The notes under the pieces are model-generated. The model worked only from the letters and a program-made list of their open reading frames with translations. It made no database searches and had not been told where the DNA came from. From contig JAKBQK010000162.1 of NCBI GenBank assembly GCA_021835265.1, positions 1-9,832 on the forward strand: a stretch of DNA of 9,832 nucleotides, given 5' to 3'. This document shows positions 6,388 through 9,832 of this stretch, one piece after another (position 1 is the stretch's first letter; every line of letters begins with the position of its first letter). The position numbers and the translations under genes were made by a program. Source of the DNA: Thermoplasmata archaeon. GTDB taxonomy: Archaea; Thermoplasmatota; Thermoplasmata; Thermoplasmatales; Thermoplasmataceae.

Positions 6388-8037
6388 ATGCTTAATTTGT
6401 ATAACCGTTATCTTATGGTGCAATTTACCAAGACAATGCTTCATAATATTATAAAGCAAAAATACTACTGGACTGCTTTAATTTTGTTGACTGGAATTGT
6501 ATTATATTCAATAGTATGGAGTTATATTTCAATAGAGCGTTATTATTCGTTAAGTGCTTATGTTTACGATTCCGGACTTGAATTTCAGAGAATGTGGGAG
6601 GTTTTCCATTATCATTGGACTTTCTATTCCTTTGTTAAATATTTTTCATATTCCGGAGATACTTTTTTGTTTGCACCATTAATATTTTTGAAAAGTTATG
6701 AAGCTTTGTACATAGTTCAATCAACTTTTTTGGCTTTGCCAGCAATCCCAATATATTTAATATCAAGAGTTAAGAATCTAGGGAACTTTAAGTCTTTGTC
6801 AATAGCTGGCGCTTATTTGCTATATTTTCCATTAAGTGGAATGAATTTCTTTGATTTTCATTTTCAATCGTTCTTTATTTTTTTCTTTTTGATTGCTTAC
6901 TATTTTTTTATTACCGAAAAGTATCTTTTTTCAACTCTAATGTTTATTTTATCTGGATTAGTTCGCTTTCCTCTTATGATCTTTCCAGTCGGTTTTGCCC
7001 TATTTGAAATTATTTATCTTTGGAAAGGTAAGGACTCGGGAGTGTCATTAATCTTTAGAAAGTTTAAAGTGGTAACAATTTTATTAATACTATCATCCAC
7101 ATTATTGATCTTGGGTTTATTTACCCAGGGAATTCCATTCTTCTTTCAAAATATACATTCTTCAGGTTCAGTGTCAAGTTTCTCTAATAATAATGGCTGG
7201 GGTTCAAAATTGTATACTGTTTTTATTTTTCTTTTGCCCTTCCTGTTCCTCAATTTAATATCCTACAGATGGTCAATATTTCTTTTGCCTTATTTCGCTC
7301 TATTGTTTTATACAAACTTTTTGGGATACCAGTTTCCTATTTATTTTGATAATAATCATTATACCGCTATCATAGTACCATTTGTCTTTCTTGGATTTAT
7401 TGATTCATATGAAATTCTAAATTATAAAATTCATTACAAAATAATAAATTTGAAACTGCATAATAATATTAAAAGAATTTGGTTATTTACAAAGAAACTT
7501 TTTCTGAGCAAGATCCCTTACTATTTGATGATTGTCATGATTATTATGGCAGTTTTTTTCCAACCATACGGGCCATTGAATAAAGATACTGGAAAAGATA
7601 ATTTCGGTTGGCCTGAGGAATACGTAACTAATATGACCCAATTTGGAGTTGTTGAAAGATTTAACTCATTGATCCCTTCAAATGAAAGTCTCTCAAATAT
7701 TCTTATTCAGGATAACCTGCCAATGATTTTGCCAAGACCAGCCAGCTTATATTTTGCAGCATATGTTCCATCTTTGACTCCGTTCTATTCCGGCATTAAT
7801 TTGTCAGACGCCAATAACGATTTGTTTCCAATTTACTATGGCAACGGTGAATGGGCAAATGCAACATTTCAATACGTAATTGCAGTGAAAAACACATTTA
7901 CATATTATAGCGGTTACCCAAACATGGGTACGTTTATCAATTTAATGCTTGAATCCCATAAATTTGGTATTCTGGCTTCAGAGGATAACGTTATCCTTCT
8001 TGAAAGGAGCTACACCGGCCCACCGGTCATCACTTAA
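6388..8037 (+). CDS. DUF2079 family polytopic membrane protein (GT-C-like)
   Basis: The 549-residue protein matches DUF2079 in layout: a first membrane helix at about 28-48, a loop with YDSGLEFQ at 60-67 (family form YDxGxxxQ), the FFDFHFQ segment at 154-160 (family DFHxE/Q), many helices to about 335, the loop IYFDNNHYTAIIVPFVFLG at 318-336 (family HYTAPLIPF-like), a final helix at about 377-393 and an external C-terminal domain containing FNSLIPSNESL. That domain carries four sequons (N415, N432, N471, N491). DUF2079 proteins are distant GT-C relatives with no proven reaction; transfer of a polyprenyl-linked sugar outside the membrane is the usual proposal, and the neighbouring polyprenyl-phosphate-sugar synthase gene fits that. 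Coding DNA is extremely T-rich because of phenylalanine and isoleucine in the helices. The start is uncertain among ATG 6388, TTG 6397 and ATG 6415; all keep the first helix. Confidence 0.88.
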   Translation: MLNLYNRYLMVQFTKTMLHNIIKQKYYWTALILLTGIVLYSIVWSYISIERYYSLSAYVYDSGLEFQRMWEVFHYHWTFYSFVKYFSYSGDTFLFAPLIFLKSYEALYIVQSTFLALPAIPIYLISRVKNLGNFKSLSIAGAYLLYFPLSGMNFFDFHFQSFFIFFFLIAYYFFITEKYLFSTLMFILSGLVRFPLMIFPVGFALFEIIYLWKGKDSGVSLIFRKFKVVTILLILSSTLLILGLFTQGIPFFFQNIHSSGSVSSFSNNNGWGSKLYTVFIFLLPFLFLNLISYRWSIFLLPYFALLFYTNFLGYQFPIYFDNNHYTAIIVPFVFLGFIDSYEILNYKIHYKIINLKLHNNIKRIWLFTKKLFLSKIPYYLMIVMIIMAVFFQPYGPLNKDTGKDNFGWPEEYVTNMTQFGVVERFNSLIPSNESLSNILIQDNLPMILPRPASLYFAAYVPSLTPFYSGINLSDANNDLFPIYYGNGEWANATFQYVIAVKNTFTYYSGYPNMGTFINLMLESHKFGILASEDNVILLERSYTGPPVIT

Positions 8038-8087
8038 TATTTCTCTTAACTGAGCCTTAGGGAAGATCAATTTATCCTGTCACTAAC

Positions 8088-8094
8088 TTTAAAA
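8088..8094 (+). promoter_or_regulatory. TATA-like box for the RfbF-like GT2
   Basis: TTTAAAA is centred 26 bases before the TTG at 8117. It gives the gene its own leaderless promoter in the 79-base gap after the DUF2079 gene. Confidence 0.35.
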
Positions 8095-8116
8095 CCAATA
8101 TAGAATTACGACTAAA

Positions 8117-8986
8117 TTGATTTTAAAGGAAAGGTTAATAGCCATTATAATCACATACAACCCAGACTTAAACTCTGGCGTTCTAAAAAAACAAATTTCA
8201 CTGATTGAGAAATATTGCCTCAAAGTAGTTCTGATTGATAATAATAGTGAAAACAAAGATGAGATAAATGCTTTATGCTCGTCCTTTAAAAAAGCTGAGT
8301 ATGTTCAATTGGATAATAATTACGGCATTGGGTACGCGCTTAATTTAGGTCTGGAAATTGCAATAAATACCCCCGGGGCACAATGGTTACTGACCATGGA
8401 TCAGGATAGTCTATTTTATCCAGAAACTATTCATAATGCTGAGACTGAATTGGATTGCTTTAGAAGTGAGCAAAATTTAGCATGTTTTGGAGTGAATTTC
8501 AAAGACCTCCATTTTAAGACGATTAAGAAACAGAACAAGAGTGGAAAACCAATTGCAGTAAGAGCTTTAATTACAAGTGGGTGCTTTATGAACGTCGAGA
8601 TTGTAAAGAACTTCCGCTTTAAGGAACAATTATTTATGTATTCTATAGATACGGATTTTTCATATCAACTCAGGGAGAAAGGTTATAAATTAATTCAATT
8701 GTATAGTGCAGAAATGGATCATGCAGGAGGTAAGAGGAAGTACACTAAGAATGGTCTTGAAGTTCATTACAATGATCCATTGGCATTTTATTATATGAGC
8801 AGAAACAGCATTTACCTTTTCAAGCGTTATTATGACCTTGGTTCATTTCTGAACGTACTATCTTTATACCTTGAGAATTTAGTAGCCAGAGAAAAACCAC
8901 TAAAATGTGCCATATATTTTATTAAAGGATTCTTCGAAGGCATCTTTGAAAACAGAGAATTTAACAAGCAAATTTATTCCAGATAA
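8117..8986 (+). CDS. GT2 glycosyltransferase, rhamnosyltransferase (RfbF-like) subgroup
   Basis: The 289-residue protein has the features of the RfbF-like GT2 subgroup: AIIITYNPD at 9-17, VVLIDNNSEN at 37-46, NNYGIGYALNLGLE at 67-80, the DQD metal motif at 95-97 in TMDQDS (characteristic of this subgroup rather than the common DAD), ITSGCFM at 152-158, FKEQLFMYSIDTDFSYQLREKGYK at 168-191, where D178 and D180 occupy the acidic acceptor-side site, and YYMSRNSIYLFKRYY at 225-239. Characterised relatives add rhamnose or similar sugars in bacterial O-antigens. Together with gmd this suggests a 6-deoxyhexose acceptor or donor, though the donor here is unknown. It is cytoplasmic with no clear membrane span. 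The start is TTG 8117: the frame is closed upstream by TAA at 8090-8092, no ATG or GTG lies between, and the first beta strand begins eight residues after the TTG. Confidence 0.93.
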   Translation: MILKERLIAIIITYNPDLNSGVLKKQISLIEKYCLKVVLIDNNSENKDEINALCSSFKKAEYVQLDNNYGIGYALNLGLEIAINTPGAQWLLTMDQDSLFYPETIHNAETELDCFRSEQNLACFGVNFKDLHFKTIKKQNKSGKPIAVRALITSGCFMNVEIVKNFRFKEQLFMYSIDTDFSYQLREKGYKLIQLYSAEMDHAGGKRKYTKNGLEVHYNDPLAFYYMSRNSIYLFKRYYDLGSFLNVLSLYLENLVAREKPLKCAIYFIKGFFEGIFENREFNKQIYSR

Positions 8987-9021
8987 TTATTCTTTCAATT
9001 TTGGATTGTGAACACCACTAT

Positions 9022-9041
9022 TTTATAAAACAAAAATATTT
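9022..9041 (+). promoter_or_regulatory. Two overlapping-range TATA-like boxes for the last GT2
   Basis: TTTATAAAA (9022-9030) and AAAAATATTT (9032-9041) lie about 33 and 22 bases before the TTG at 9059. Use of the nearer one would give a leaderless mRNA; use of the farther one a leader of about 7 bases. A weak GAGG at 9049-9052 is the only Shine-Dalgarno-like match near any gene start here, six bases before the TTG. Confidence 0.35.
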
Positions 9042-9058
9042 GGTTATAGAGGACAGTT

Positions 9059-9832
9059 TTGGAAAATAAAAATTTTACATACCCCTTTGTCTCGATAATA
9101 ATTCCAATTTTCAATGGTTTATCAAATGATCTGGAAGCTTGCATTCAGAGTGTAAAAGATCAATCTTACAAAAATAGGGAAATTGTTGTTATAGATGATA
9201 AAAGTTCGGATAATTCAATCGAATTTATTAAGCAAAACTTAGTAAATGAGAATTATAAATTGATTATACATTCAGAAAACAAAGGACTTTCCCAAAGTTG
9301 GAACGATGGGATTCGAGAATGCCTAGGAGATTACGCCCTATTGCTACAGCAAGATTGTCGTCTATTAAATAAAAATGCAATTTTAAGAGGAATTGAAAAG
9401 CTAAGTTTAACGAAAGATGTCATATTGACTGGAGCGCAGAAAATAGATTATAAAAAACTAAATCACTATCAAAAGCTCTTGAGATTAAGAATAAACGAGA
9501 TAGAAGAATCACCCTTCTCAGGAAAAACAGTTTCTATTACGGAAAATAAATGTGACCTGTGTTCTGTGGAGGTTCTCAAAAGAATTGGCCCATTCACTAC
9601 AAAACTTAATCAATCAGGACAAGACCTCATATTTTCTGCCAGAGCAAAATCTATGAATGTATTGATCCAATTGGATGAAGATTTGGCATATTCAATCAAA
9701 TATGAAGGGGAAAACACTTTTATTAAATTAATCAAAAAGGAATATAAATATGCAAAAGGAAATATAACAATTTTTCGAACCTTTCATAAGACAGGTTTCA
9801 CAAAAATAAGAACGGATAAAGTTGACCTTGGA
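9059..9832 (+). CDS. GT2 glycosyltransferase (C-terminus cut by window edge)
   Basis: The frame is open from TTG 9059 to the last base, giving 258 residues without a stop. It has the GT-A core: PFVSIIIPIFNG at 9-20, IVVIDDKSSDNS at 42-53, NKGLSQSWNDGI at 74-85 and GDYALLLQQDCRLL at 90-103, followed by ILTGAQKI and QSGQDLIFSARAKS at 185-198, which matches the GxDxxxxxR acceptor-side motif of many GT2 enzymes. At the metal site the usual DxD reads QQD (97-99), so the first acid is replaced by glutamine. The start is TTG because a TAG closes the frame at 9047-9049 and only this codon can initiate before the first beta strand. It follows the RfbF-like gene by 72 bases on the same strand and probably adds another sugar to the same glycan. 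Substrates cannot be assigned. Confidence 0.9.
   Translation, partial: MENKNFTYPFVSIIIPIFNGLSNDLEACIQSVKDQSYKNREIVVIDDKSSDNSIEFIKQNLVNENYKLIIHSENKGLSQSWNDGIRECLGDYALLLQQDCRLLNKNAILRGIEKLSLTKDVILTGAQKIDYKKLNHYQKLLRLRINEIEESPFSGKTVSITENKCDLCSVEVLKRIGPFTTKLNQSGQDLIFSARAKSMNVLIQLDEDLAYSIKYEGENTFIKLIKKEYKYAKGNITIFRTFHKTGFTKIRTDKVDLG

Overview
The window looks like chromosomal DNA from an AT-rich archaeon, most likely a euryarchaeote of the Thermoplasmata type, though that placement is an inference. The evidence is that genes lack convincing Shine-Dalgarno sites, most have an AT-rich TATA-like box 22-28 bases before the start codon (the spacing of leaderless archaeal transcripts), several starts are TTG, and one membrane protein belongs to the DUF2079 family, which is common in archaea. 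No rRNA, tRNA, CRISPR array or intact mobile element was found.

Layout. Positions 1-2327 (minus) hold a large membrane protein that runs off the left edge: a polytopic GT-C-like N-terminal half and a sequon-rich extracytoplasmic half with a probable LamG/concanavalin-like domain. Behind its start lies a small broken gene (2366-2727, minus), probably the N-terminal remnant of a transposase. A plus-strand pair follows: a GT4 glycosyltransferase (2887-3999) and GDP-mannose 4,6-dehydratase (gmd, 4025-5038). A convergent 240-base gap separates gmd from a minus-strand GT2 enzyme of the dolichyl-phosphate-sugar synthase type (5279-6109), which starts at TTG and carries a strong G-quadruplex motif in its coding strand. 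A divergent gap with a 15-base dyad leads to a plus-strand series: a DUF2079 membrane protein (6388-8037), an RfbF/rhamnosyltransferase-like GT2 (8117-8986, TTG start) and a second GT2 (9059 to the right edge, TTG start).

Function. This is a surface-glycan assembly locus. Gmd makes the precursor of GDP-linked 6-deoxyhexoses. The cytoplasmic GT4 and GT2 enzymes would extend a glycan on a lipid carrier, the DPM1/ALG5-like enzyme would load a sugar onto a polyprenyl phosphate, and the GT-C-like membrane proteins could transfer such lipid-linked sugars outside the membrane. The last steps of 6-deoxyhexose synthesis (reductase or epimerase/reductase), a flippase and the oligosaccharyltransferase are not in the window. 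The two membrane proteins are dense in N-X-S/T sequons on their external parts, as expected for a cell that N-glycosylates surface proteins.
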